Source: CALCCV01 sp964388665
Lineage (GTDB): Bacteria > Bdellovibrionota > Bdellovibrionia > Bdellovibrionales > Bdellovibrionaceae
Direction of reading: 5' to 3'
Assembly (NCBI GenBank): GCA_964388665.1
Contig: CAYMBJ010000148.1
Location: 1-5,066, forward strand
Length of the DNA: 5,066 nt
This document shows, piece by piece, positions 1 to 5,066 of the stretch. The first letter of the stretch is position 1; each line of letters begins with the position of its first letter. The notes beneath the pieces are model-generated. The model ran no database searches. It was not told the origin of the DNA and worked only from the letters and a program-made list of their open reading frames with translations. The position numbers and the translations under genes are program-made.

Positions 1-37
1 AGTTGAAAACCGAAAAAATCAAAAAAATATGAGTTTT

Positions 38-259
38 TCAGGAGCCTGCTAATCTTGGAAGATGTCCAAATCGCGGGGACTCACTCTCTGCAGTATCCGA
101 AGTTGGCATGGCCGCTTTTTCAGCGGTCTTTAATGCCAATGCAAAGTCTGCCGGCCAATGAAGCAGAAACAACAATGAAAATGACAGCAGCTTTAGATGT
201 TGAGTGGTAAAGTCGCAGCACCAAGCCGGCATACGCCGGAAGTATCTCTTTCTGTACAT
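38..259 (-). CDS. Doubtful small ORF with signal-peptide-like stretch
   Basis: This is a 73-residue reading frame that I do not recognise. Its one feature is a hydrophobic run at about residues 22-42 (LKLLSFSLLFLL, then a small-residue ending ALA), which resembles a secretion signal followed by a short polar tail. Against it being a real gene: the run is preceded by about 20 basic, aromatic and Cys-rich residues, unusually long for a signal n-region; there is no Shine-Dalgarno sequence before the ATG at 259; and the tail shows no domain. It lies 42 bases downstream of the 61-residue gene on the same strand, so it could be the last gene of that cluster, a decayed gene, or chance. If real, the product would probably be exported or membrane-bound. 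Confidence 0.22.
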   Translation of the reverse strand: MYRKRYFRRMPAWCCDFTTQHLKLLSFSLLFLLHWPADFALALKTAEKAAMPTSDTAESESPRFGHLPRLAGS

Positions 260-301
260 TGCAGAATTCTAATCACTGCAAGCTCAAGACGTCACCCTGA
301 T

Positions 302-487
302 TTAGAATCCATTTTCGATTTTTTCTAGTACCATAGCCAAGGTTTCATTATCGACTCCGACCAGTTTCAATATCCGTTTGACCTTTGTCAAATCGTCAGA
401 ATCAACGGCTTCGTAAAAGCTATCGACCAAGCCTTTCTCGGCAAGTTTTTCAAGCAAAAGAGTGCCTTCAAAATCATTTTCATCCAT
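302..487 (-). CDS. Small acidic helical protein, 61 aa, unknown function
   Basis: I do not recognise this family. The start is the ATG at 487, because GAGGAG lies 5 bases upstream; the in-frame ATG at 541 would overlap the HAD gene and adds a Cys/Ser-rich stretch that looks non-coding. The product is acidic (about 15 Asp/Glu against 7 Lys/Arg), has no Cys, Trp or His, and has no signal peptide or membrane segment, so it should be cytosolic. It reads as three short helices: residues about 8-18 (LLLEKLAEKG), 20-39 (FYEAVDSDDLTKVKRIL) and 44-58 (DNETLAMVLEKIE). The pattern of a helix, an Asp-rich turn and two amphipathic helices suggests a small protein-interaction module. It follows the HAD hydrolase by only 13 bases and is probably co-transcribed with it. 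The function is open. Confidence 0.72.
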   Translation of the reverse strand: MDENDFEGTLLLEKLAEKGLVDSFYEAVDSDDLTKVKRILKLVGVDNETLAMVLEKIENGF

Positions 488-492
488 CGAAA

Positions 493-498
493 CTCCTC
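493..498 (-). promoter_or_regulatory. Ribosome binding site of the 61-aa gene
   Basis: On the minus strand GAGGAG ends 5 bases before the ATG at 487. It is a strong Shine-Dalgarno match lying in the 13-base gap after the HAD stop codon, and it decides the shorter start for the small protein. Confidence 0.75.
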
Positions 499-500
499 TG

Positions 501-1181
501 CTAGCTGATGAGAGGCAAAATTCTTCGCATATCCGATACAATGTAGTCCGCGCCTGCAGCCACTAGTCGATCCGCATGTCCCGGGTATATGTGCTTACCA
601 CCCAAGAATCCGCACACGATTAAACCAGCCGCACGGCCTGCCGTGACACCAGGAACACTGTCCTCAACCACTAGACAATCCTCTGCGTTCCATCCCATGG
701 CTTTGATTGCATGTAAAAATAGATCTGGCTCGGGCTTTGGCCGCTGCACCAGTCCACCATGAAAAGTCGCACCTGCCGGGAAGTGGCCACGAAGCCGAGT
801 GATTTCCAATTTTCTGTCTAAAGACTCTGGCTCGCTACTAGAAGCGACACACATCGGTAGCATTATTTTTTCAAGAGTCTCTTTAACATTATCAATACAG
901 CTTAACTCAGTTTCATACCTCTCAGCGCAACGCTCATGGTACCTTTGCCAATAATCGATTGGCAAACTCAGCGCTTCTTTTTGCACCACGGGATGGTTTT
1001 TACCACAACCCGCAAACTTCAAAATCTGCTCCTCTAGCGTTATGGAAATCCCGAGCTCAGTTTTCATTTCCACTTCAATTCGGTTGGCAATGATTTCACT
1101 ATCAACAAGCACGCCATCGCAATCAAAAATAACGTATTTTGGCTTTTTCACATCAATCTCCATCGCTTTACAAGTGGCCAT
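501..1181 (-). CDS. HAD-superfamily hydrolase, YieH/beta-phosphoglucomutase-like
   Basis: This 226-residue protein is a cytosolic HAD subfamily IA phosphatase or phosphomutase. All four motifs are visible: motif I FDCDGVLVDSE (D20 nucleophile, D22 acid/base), motif II VASSS (Ser at about 114), motif III Lys149 in RPKPEPDLF, and motif IV VVEDSVPGV (E173, D174 for Mg2+). A helical cap of roughly residues 30-95 follows motif I, as in the beta-phosphoglucomutase and YieH (6-phosphogluconate phosphatase) groups. The length matches the family (about 220). The likely substrate is a small sugar phosphate, but the exact one cannot be read from sequence. Neither ATG at 1181 nor ATG at 1163 (which would give 220 residues) has a clear Shine-Dalgarno site, so the start is uncertain. 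copA ends 46 bases upstream, with a weak hairpin between; the 61-residue gene follows after 13 bases. Confidence 0.93.
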   Translation of the reverse strand: MATCKAMEIDVKKPKYVIFDCDGVLVDSEIIANRIEVEMKTELGISITLEEQILKFAGCGKNHPVVQKEALSLPIDYWQRYHERCAERYETELSCIDNVKETLEKIMLPMCVASSSEPESLDRKLEITRLRGHFPAGATFHGGLVQRPKPEPDLFLHAIKAMGWNAEDCLVVEDSVPGVTAGRAAGLIVCGFLGGKHIYPGHADRLVAAGADYIVSDMRRILPLIS

Positions 1182-1197
1182 TGACAAATATTACTGG

Positions 1198-1220
1198 AAA
1201 ACAAGATCTGTCAAATCTTG
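1198..1220 (-). terminator. Weak hairpin and T-run after copA
   Basis: Eight bases past the copA stop, the minus strand reads CAAGATT, a 5-base loop TGACA, GATCTTG, then TTTT. The stem has 7 pairs (one G-T) and is AT-rich with only four T, so it may be a leaky intrinsic terminator or an attenuator that lowers read-through into the HAD gene. A 3' end stabilising hairpin is an alternative. Confidence 0.4.
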
Positions 1221-1227
1221 CGACACT

Positions 1228-3516
1228 TCAACTATCAATTTTCAACGATCGCAAACGAAGTGCATTTGCGATCACCGAAACAGAGCTGAGGCTCATTGCC
1301 AAGGCCGCGTACATTGGACTCAACATCAATCCAAAGAAAGGGTACAGCACTCCTGCTGCAACAGGAACACCAAGTGTGTTGTAAACAAAAGCGAAGAAGA
1401 GGTTTTGCTTAATGTTTGCAATCGTTTTTTGACTGAGTTCCCTAGCACGAACAATTCCTTTCAGATCACCTTTGACGAGTGTCACGCCAGCACTTTTCAT
1501 GGCTACATCCGCGCCTGTGCCCATAGCTATTCCCACGTCAGCTTGTGCCAGCGCCGGAGCATCGTTGATACCATCTCCAGCCATTGCGACAATTCTTCCG
1601 TCAGTTTGCAGATCTTTGATGGCCTTCGCCTTTTGATCTGGAAGCACTTCGGCAATCACGTCATCTAACCCCACCTTCATTGCAACAACCTGAGCTGTGC
1701 GCTGATTGTCTCCAGTCAGCATGACCACCTTCATACCCAGGTTTTTTAGAGTTTGAATGGCCTCTTGGGAGGTCGCCTTGATAGGATCCGCAACTCCTAG
1801 AATTCCAGAAACTTTGCCGTCAGCGGCCACAAACATCACTGTCTGTCCTTCTGATTGCAGTTTTTCAACTGCAATTTTTGCCGAATCAGTTTGAATTTCA
1901 AATTGGACCATCATCGCTTGATTCCCCACGACGATTTTTCTGTCAGCAACCATAGCCGTGGCCCCTTTTCCAGTTACAGACTCAAAGCTGGAAGTAGTTT
2001 GAAGTTCCGCTCCTTTTTCGCTGGCTCCCTCTACAATGGCTGCCGCCAAAGGATGCTCACTTTCACGCTCCAAACTGGCTGCAAGACTTAGTAATTCCAT
2101 TTCGCTCTCGCCTGCTAACGGTGAAACGGTGATAAGTTTTGGCTTGCCTTCTGTCAGCGTTCCGGTTTTGTCCACAACAAGCACTTGTACCTTGCGCAGC
2201 ACTTCGATCGCTTCGGTATCTCTGAAGAGCACACCCAATGAGGCGGCCCTGCCGGTTGACACCATGATAGACATTGGAGTCGCAAGCCCCAAGGCACAGG
2301 GACAGGCAATGATCAGCACGGCAACCGCATTCACCAAGGCATGAGCAAGTTTCGGATCGGGACCAAAAAAGCCCCAGACCAGACCCGTTACTATCGCGAC
2401 AAAAATGACCGTGGGTACAAACACGGCGGCCACCTTGTCGGCAAGTTTTTGTATAGGCGCGCGCGAACGCTGAGCCTCTGCAACCATCTGTACAATTTGC
2501 GCCAACATGGAATCTTTTCCGATTTTTTCCGCCTCAATCACAAGAGATCCCGTCCCATTGATCGTCGCCCCAATAACCTTTAGATCCTTGGATTTTTCTA
2601 CAGGAATGGACTCACCAGTCACCATGGATTCATCTACAGAGCTCGAGCCAGAAATAACAATGCCATCGACGGGAATTTTTTCGCCGGGTCGCACGCGAAT
2701 CCGTTCTCCCACTTTCAACTCACCAACCTCCACTTCGACCTCGGTACCGTCGGCATTGATTCTTCGTGCTGTCTTGGGCGCAAGTCCCAACAGCGCTTTG
2801 ATCGCTGCCCCTGTTTGACTTCTTGCTTTGAGCTCCAATACTTGCCCAAGCAGAACCAGCGCAACAATCACAGCCGAGGCTTCAAAATAGAGCGGCACTT
2901 CGCCGTGACTATCAAGAAACGACTCTGGAAAAATCTGTGGAAAAAGTGCAGCAACGAAACTGTATGCATAGGATGCACCAACGCCCATCCCGATGAGAGT
3001 GAACATATTTAATTTTCGATTTTTAATCGAAACCAAAAATCGTTGAAAGAATGGCAAGGCCGCCCAAAGCACGACAGGACTCGCGAGGAGCAGTTCTAAA
3101 TATGTGAGAACTTTGGGAGCCACTAATTCCTGAGGCGAGTGCCTGAGCCCCATAGAGATCGCCATCAGCGGCAAAGCAAAGGCCGTTGCAATCCAAAATC
3201 GTTTGCGCATATTCAAATACTCAGATCGATCCTCTTCTTGATCTGCAGAAATCTCAAGTGGCTCCAGGGCCATGCCGCAAATTGGACAACTCCCTGGTCC
3301 CACCTGACGAATTTCGGGATCCATCGGACACGTATAAATTGCACCCGCCACTGCAGGCTCGTCGTCAATTTTTGGCCCCAAATATTTATCTGGATCACTT
3401 TTGAATTTTGTCAGACAGTGATCGGAACAAAAATAATAGGTCTCACCTTTATGAGCGTGACTGCGATTCGATTTTTCTGGATCGACCTGCATTCCACAAA
3501 TGGGATCCGTTTTCAT
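1228..3516 (-). CDS. copA: Copper-exporting P1B-type ATPase with YHS domain
   Basis: This 762-residue inner-membrane pump should use ATP to move Cu+ from the cytosol to the periplasm. The N terminus has a YHS domain (residues 3-47; CGM at 7-9, FCSDHC at 29-34), then a heavy-metal-binding segment (61-86; CPMDPE and CPICGM), and no classical GMTCxxC HMA domain. The ATPase core follows: actuator TGE 300-302, membrane CPC 405-407, phosphorylated Asp449 in DKTGTLT, nucleotide-domain HP 488-489, GDGIND 647-652. Tyr712-Asn713 and MSLSS 741-745 in the last helices, together with CPC, are the P1B-1 (Cu+) signature. Met171, Glu228 and Asp360 align, by recall, with the copper entry and exit residues Met148, Glu205 and Asp337 of Legionella CopA. 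The frame is intact and the length normal. AAGGA sits 8 bases before the ATG. Copper is far more likely than silver alone; Zn/Cd pumps lack the YN/MxxSS set. Confidence 0.96.
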   Translation of the reverse strand: MKTDPICGMQVDPEKSNRSHAHKGETYYFCSDHCLTKFKSDPDKYLGPKIDDEPAVAGAIYTCPMDPEIRQVGPGSCPICGMALEPLEISADQEEDRSEYLNMRKRFWIATAFALPLMAISMGLRHSPQELVAPKVLTYLELLLASPVVLWAALPFFQRFLVSIKNRKLNMFTLIGMGVGASYAYSFVAALFPQIFPESFLDSHGEVPLYFEASAVIVALVLLGQVLELKARSQTGAAIKALLGLAPKTARRINADGTEVEVEVGELKVGERIRVRPGEKIPVDGIVISGSSSVDESMVTGESIPVEKSKDLKVIGATINGTGSLVIEAEKIGKDSMLAQIVQMVAEAQRSRAPIQKLADKVAAVFVPTVIFVAIVTGLVWGFFGPDPKLAHALVNAVAVLIIACPCALGLATPMSIMVSTGRAASLGVLFRDTEAIEVLRKVQVLVVDKTGTLTEGKPKLITVSPLAGESEMELLSLAASLERESEHPLAAAIVEGASEKGAELQTTSSFESVTGKGATAMVADRKIVVGNQAMMVQFEIQTDSAKIAVEKLQSEGQTVMFVAADGKVSGILGVADPIKATSQEAIQTLKNLGMKVVMLTGDNQRTAQVVAMKVGLDDVIAEVLPDQKAKAIKDLQTDGRIVAMAGDGINDAPALAQADVGIAMGTGADVAMKSAGVTLVKGDLKGIVRARELSQKTIANIKQNLFFAFVYNTLGVPVAAGVLYPFFGLMLSPMYAALAMSLSSVSVIANALRLRSLKIDS

Positions 3517-3524
3517 CTAGCATT

Positions 3525-3529
3525 TCCTT
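3525..3529 (-). promoter_or_regulatory. Ribosome binding site of copA
   Basis: AAGGA on the minus strand lies 8 bases upstream of the ATG at 3516. It supports this start, which also places the YHS domain at the extreme N terminus as expected. Confidence 0.65.
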
Positions 3530-3618
3530 TATTTAGAAATTCAATATTCAGAAAATAAAAAAATGAGTTTTACGCGCCAGGAATTTTATAGTTAGCGACC
3601 CTACCCATACTGGACCCA

Positions 3619-3624
3619 ATTATA
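3619..3624 (-). promoter_or_regulatory. Candidate -10 box of copA
   Basis: The minus strand reads TATAAT, a perfect sigma70-type -10 match about 100 bases before the copA ATG. The matching -35 position (about 3642-3647, TCAAAT) is a poor match and falls inside the 22-base palindrome, which suggests a promoter controlled through that site. ATTATAAT is itself nearly symmetrical, so direction is inferred from gene orientation. A short inverted repeat, CTGGA (3610-3614) and TCCAG (3626-3630), flanks the box. Confidence 0.5.
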
Positions 3625-3634
3625 ATCCAGATTA

Positions 3635-3656
3635 ACGAAATATTTGACTATTTCGT
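3635..3656. promoter_or_regulatory. Perfect 8-6-8 palindrome, candidate operator
   Basis: ACGAAATA (3635-3642), spacer TTTGAC, then TATTTCGT (3649-3656): both 8-base arms are perfectly complementary. It lies 10 bases upstream of the TATAAT box of copA, covering the expected -35 region, where a dimeric repressor or activator would act. The lack of a T-run and its distance from any gene end argue against a terminator. It does not match the CueR or CopY consensus as I know them; the regulator is unknown and is not encoded in this window. Confidence 0.55.
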
Positions 3657-3673
3657 ACCAAAATCAATTTGAT
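3644..3673 (+). promoter_or_regulatory. Possible promoter towards the barrel gene
   Basis: TTGACT (3644-3649, 5 of 6 to the -35 consensus) lies in the palindrome, and TTTGAT (3668-3673, 4 of 6 to the -10 consensus) follows after 18 bases. It points at the plus-strand gene, leaving a leader of about 160 bases. The match is weak, and the real promoter may lie closer to the gene. Confidence 0.25.
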
Positions 3674-3829
3674 TCAACAAGAACTCAGCAAATCTTACCC
3701 ACAAGCGCCCCAAGAGTGAGCGCATGCAGTGAGTACTTTTGTCCTCATATCGGTGAATGAACAATGCGATTGCCATTTCTACCTTTAATGTGCTTACTAC
3801 TCAACTTTCTGGCTTTTGAATTTAACTTT

Positions 3830-3834
3830 GAGGG
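3830..3834 (+). promoter_or_regulatory. Ribosome binding site of the barrel gene
   Basis: GAGGG lies 7 bases before the ATG at 3842. It favours this start over the in-frame ATG at 3764, because it leads directly into a standard signal peptide. Confidence 0.6.
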
Positions 3835-3841
3835 AAACAGG

Positions 3842-4654
3842 ATGAACTATTTGCCGCTTTTTTTTGTTATACTTTTGGTCAACGCACCCTTTTGCTCTTT
3901 AGCTACTGAGAGCGATGATTCCGTTGAATCTTCATCAGAGCAGAGCACTGAAGGGAGCGAAGGGAGCAAAGCTACCGAGGCCACTGAATCAAGCGATGAA
4001 GGCTTTTTGAATAAGGCTGGAAAAGTCGCCAAGGATGCTTCTGCTGCCGTATCGAAAAAGCTTGGCGAAACGCGAGAGCGCAGAGAAAATTCGGATTACC
4101 TATTGCTATTCAATTATTCGCCATTGGATCTAATTATTCCCAGCAAATATGGCCTAACGATGGGGTTGATTCGTGATGCCGACAAGAGTTGGGAGATCGA
4201 GTATGTTGAAGGAAGCTTTGCCATTCCTTTCATTGTCGATGATTTGGGAAAAATGTCTGACAAAAGATACTCTCTCATTGGTCGGTCCTATTTTGGCGGT
4301 AACAGCTTCAATTTTAGCTATGGTCTGAGCTATTTTGATTTTTCACTTTTTCTAGGTGATAAAATATTGAATCAGGTAACGAATTCGGCGATTCCAGCCA
4401 TTGACCTTGTTGAGATTCAATCTTTTGGTGTCAACTTTGGATTAGGGCATCGCTGGACATTCAATCGAGATATTACGTTTGGCGTTGATTGGATTTCTCT
4501 TGCTCAGCCCCTACTTATTACGAAAAACAAATCCGCGTTTTTGGAGCACTCCACTAACCAAAAGGACAAAGATGATGTTGAAAATGCCATGAGAGTGATT
4601 TCATACTTTCCGCGTCTGTCATTTTTTAAGCTTCAGGTAGGTATTCTGTTTTAA
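3842..4654 (+). CDS. Predicted outer-membrane beta-barrel protein, unknown function
   Basis: This 270-residue protein has no family that I recognise. Residues 1-21 form a signal peptide ending SLA, a good signal-peptidase I site; there is no lipobox. Residues 22-53 are almost only Ser, Glu, Asp, Thr and Gly, probably disordered. Residues 54-83 form a charged amphipathic helix (GFLNKAGKVAKDASAAVSKK). From 85 on, short strands with alternating aromatic or hydrophobic residues recur (LLLFNYS, WEIEYVEGSFAI, FNFSYGLSYFDFSLFL, FGVNFGLGHRWTF), and the protein ends in LQVGILF with a terminal Phe, the usual BAM recognition signal. About eight strands are plausible. It is divergent from copA and transcribed alone. 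An in-frame ATG at 3764 would add 26 residues. A pore, an adhesin or an envelope structural role are all possible. Confidence 0.85.
   Translation: MNYLPLFFVILLVNAPFCSLATESDDSVESSSEQSTEGSEGSKATEATESSDEGFLNKAGKVAKDASAAVSKKLGETRERRENSDYLLLFNYSPLDLIIPSKYGLTMGLIRDADKSWEIEYVEGSFAIPFIVDDLGKMSDKRYSLIGRSYFGGNSFNFSYGLSYFDFSLFLGDKILNQVTNSAIPAIDLVEIQSFGVNFGLGHRWTFNRDITFGVDWISLAQPLLITKNKSAFLEHSTNQKDKDDVENAMRVISYFPRLSFFKLQVGILF
3950..3967 (+). repeat. Tandem 9-base repeat in the acidic segment
   Basis: GAAGGGAGC occurs twice in direct succession and encodes Glu-Gly-Ser twice within the Ser/Glu-rich segment of the barrel protein. It keeps the frame and suggests that the segment grows and shrinks by slippage, as expected for a disordered linker. 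Confidence 0.7.
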
Positions 4655-4801
4655 ATAATATCCACTGCACAAAATTCTGTCACATCTTAGAATCGGTGCG
4701 ATCCCTAGATGGCGCCGCGAATGATGCAAAACTCAACGCCGTCCCCCATTGCCGCTTAGGGCACTGCGAAATTACGCCGTTGACCACGAAATCAGCACCT
4801 C

Positions 4802-4844
4802 CCTGCACAGATTTTACCTAAATCTACAGGTCAGTTCTTTTTTT
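4802..4844 (+). terminator. Imperfect hairpin with downstream T-run
   Basis: CCTG, AGATTT, a 5-base loop TACCT, AAATCT and CAGG form a two-part stem (4802-4830, with an asymmetric internal loop CAC/A). Seven T follow at 4838-4844, but 7 bases after the stem instead of at once. It could end transcripts of the barrel gene, whose stop is about 150 bases upstream. The spacing and weak stem make this uncertain. Confidence 0.28.
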
Positions 4845-4932
4845 GATCCTGATCGCAAATTGATGGCTCATTGAGATCTCTTTGTATATACTGTGATTCC
4901 AATTCGTCTTTAGCAAAATTGACATTGTTTCC

Positions 4933-5017
4933 GCGCGGGTGGTGGAATTGGTAGACACGCAGGTCTCAGAAGCCTGTGCCGAAAGGTGTGAAGGTTCAAG
5001 TCCTTTTCCGCGCACCA
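4933..5017 (+). tRNA. tRNA-Leu, anticodon CAG
   Basis: This is a complete class II tRNA of 85 bases with encoded CCA. The acceptor stem GCGCGGG (4933-4939) pairs with TCCGCGC (5007-5013), with one G-T pair, and discriminator A at 5014 is as expected for leucine. The D-arm contains GGAATTGGTAGAC, characteristic of bacterial leucine tRNAs. The anticodon stem CAGGT/GCCTG closes the loop CTCAGAA with anticodon CAG at 4967-4969, reading CUG. A long variable arm (4977-4989, GCC-GAAA-GGT) and a T-arm (GAAGG, loop TTCAAGT, CCTTT) follow. TATACT at 4887-4892 could be its -10 box, but no well-spaced -35 is visible. No terminator is seen in the 49 bases after it, so more tRNAs may follow outside the window. 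Confidence 0.97.
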
Positions 5018-5066
5018 TTATGTCCTATGATGTTACTTCAGTTTACAGAACACAAACTCAGAATAC

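Larger units (their letters stand above)
3517..3841. other. Divergent intergenic region, copA and barrel gene
   Basis: These 325 bases separate two divergently oriented genes. The copA side is AT-rich, with a predicted untranslated leader of about 95 bases if transcription starts near 3612. The centre holds the TATAAT box and the 8-6-8 palindrome. The right side (3657-3841) has no strong promoter that I can see; its last 78 bases are open in frame with the barrel gene. I see no MerR/CueR-type operator, no CopY-type TACAnnTGTA box, no riboswitch and no small RNA gene. Confidence 0.6.

Noticed and set aside
110..131. Plus-strand hairpin GGCCGCT-TTTTC-AGCGGTC followed by TTT
   Set aside because: The T-run is only three bases and no plus-strand gene is visible upstream of it in the window.
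226..239. Short inverted repeat CCGGC-ATAC-GCCGG
   Set aside because: A 5-base stem with no T-run on either strand; there is no sign of a repeat family or terminator.
259..281. Inverted repeat TTGCAG...CTGCAA after the 61-residue gene
   Set aside because: A 6-base stem with an 11-base loop and no T-run, so it does not qualify as an intrinsic terminator.
1042..1668. A 208-residue plus-strand ORF over the copA end and HAD start
   Set aside because: It is antisense to two genes with complete motifs and has no domain or ribosome binding site; the other plus-strand ORFs within 1139-3558 are rejected on the same grounds.
4736..4780. Two direct copies of ACGCCGT in the gap before the tRNA
   Set aside because: Seven bases repeated twice with unrelated spacing is expected by chance and does not form a hairpin.
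4919..4924. TTGACA just upstream of the tRNA
   Set aside because: It is a perfect -35 hexamer, but the -10 position would fall inside the tRNA gene.
4824..5018. A 64-residue minus-strand ORF across the tRNA
   Set aside because: It is the antisense of tRNA-Leu(CAG); such GLEPSHLSAQ-like translations are a known artefact of tRNA genes.
4933..5066. tRNA-Leu 3' end as an integration site of a genomic island
   Set aside because: No integrase, no duplicate of the tRNA end and no island genes are visible; the flank is too short to judge.

Overview
The window looks like chromosomal DNA of a Gram-negative bacterium with moderate GC (estimated by eye, not counted). The best evidence is a predicted exported protein with alternating aromatic beta-strand patterns and a C-terminal phenylalanine, which suggests an outer-membrane barrel. 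The copper ATPase closely resembles, by recall, the Legionella-type CopA with a CPxxPE...CPxCGM heavy-metal-binding segment. A gamma-proteobacterial or Bdellovibrio-like host would fit, but the sequence does not settle this.

Layout. Positions 1-301 hold no convincing gene, only a doubtful minus-strand reading frame (38-259) with a signal-peptide-like stretch. Positions 302-3516 carry three minus-strand genes in the order copA, HAD hydrolase, 61-residue protein. copA is a full-length P1B-type Cu+-exporting ATPase with a YHS domain and a heavy-metal-binding segment at its N terminus. A weak hairpin with a short T-run follows its stop. Next come a YieH/beta-phosphoglucomutase-like HAD hydrolase and, 13 bases later, a small acidic helical protein with a good ribosome binding site. 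Positions 3517-3841 form a divergent intergenic region with a perfect 8-6-8 palindrome next to a TATAAT box facing copA. Positions 3842-4654 on the plus strand encode the predicted outer-membrane barrel, preceded by a signal peptide and an acidic Ser/Glu-rich segment. Positions 4655-4932 have no visible gene, only a weak hairpin and T-run. A complete tRNA-Leu(CAG) with encoded CCA lies at 4933-5017, and 5018-5066 show nothing recognisable.

How the parts work together. copA pumps cytosolic copper to the periplasm and is the only gene whose role is clear. The palindrome sits at its expected -35 region, so it is a good candidate operator, possibly shared with the divergent barrel gene; no regulator is encoded in the window. 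The HAD hydrolase and small protein may be co-transcribed with copA by read-through, but no known pathway joins them to copper. I see no mobile element, CRISPR array or plainly new multi-gene system. The items most worth a second look are the palindrome, the divergent barrel gene and the small orphan protein.
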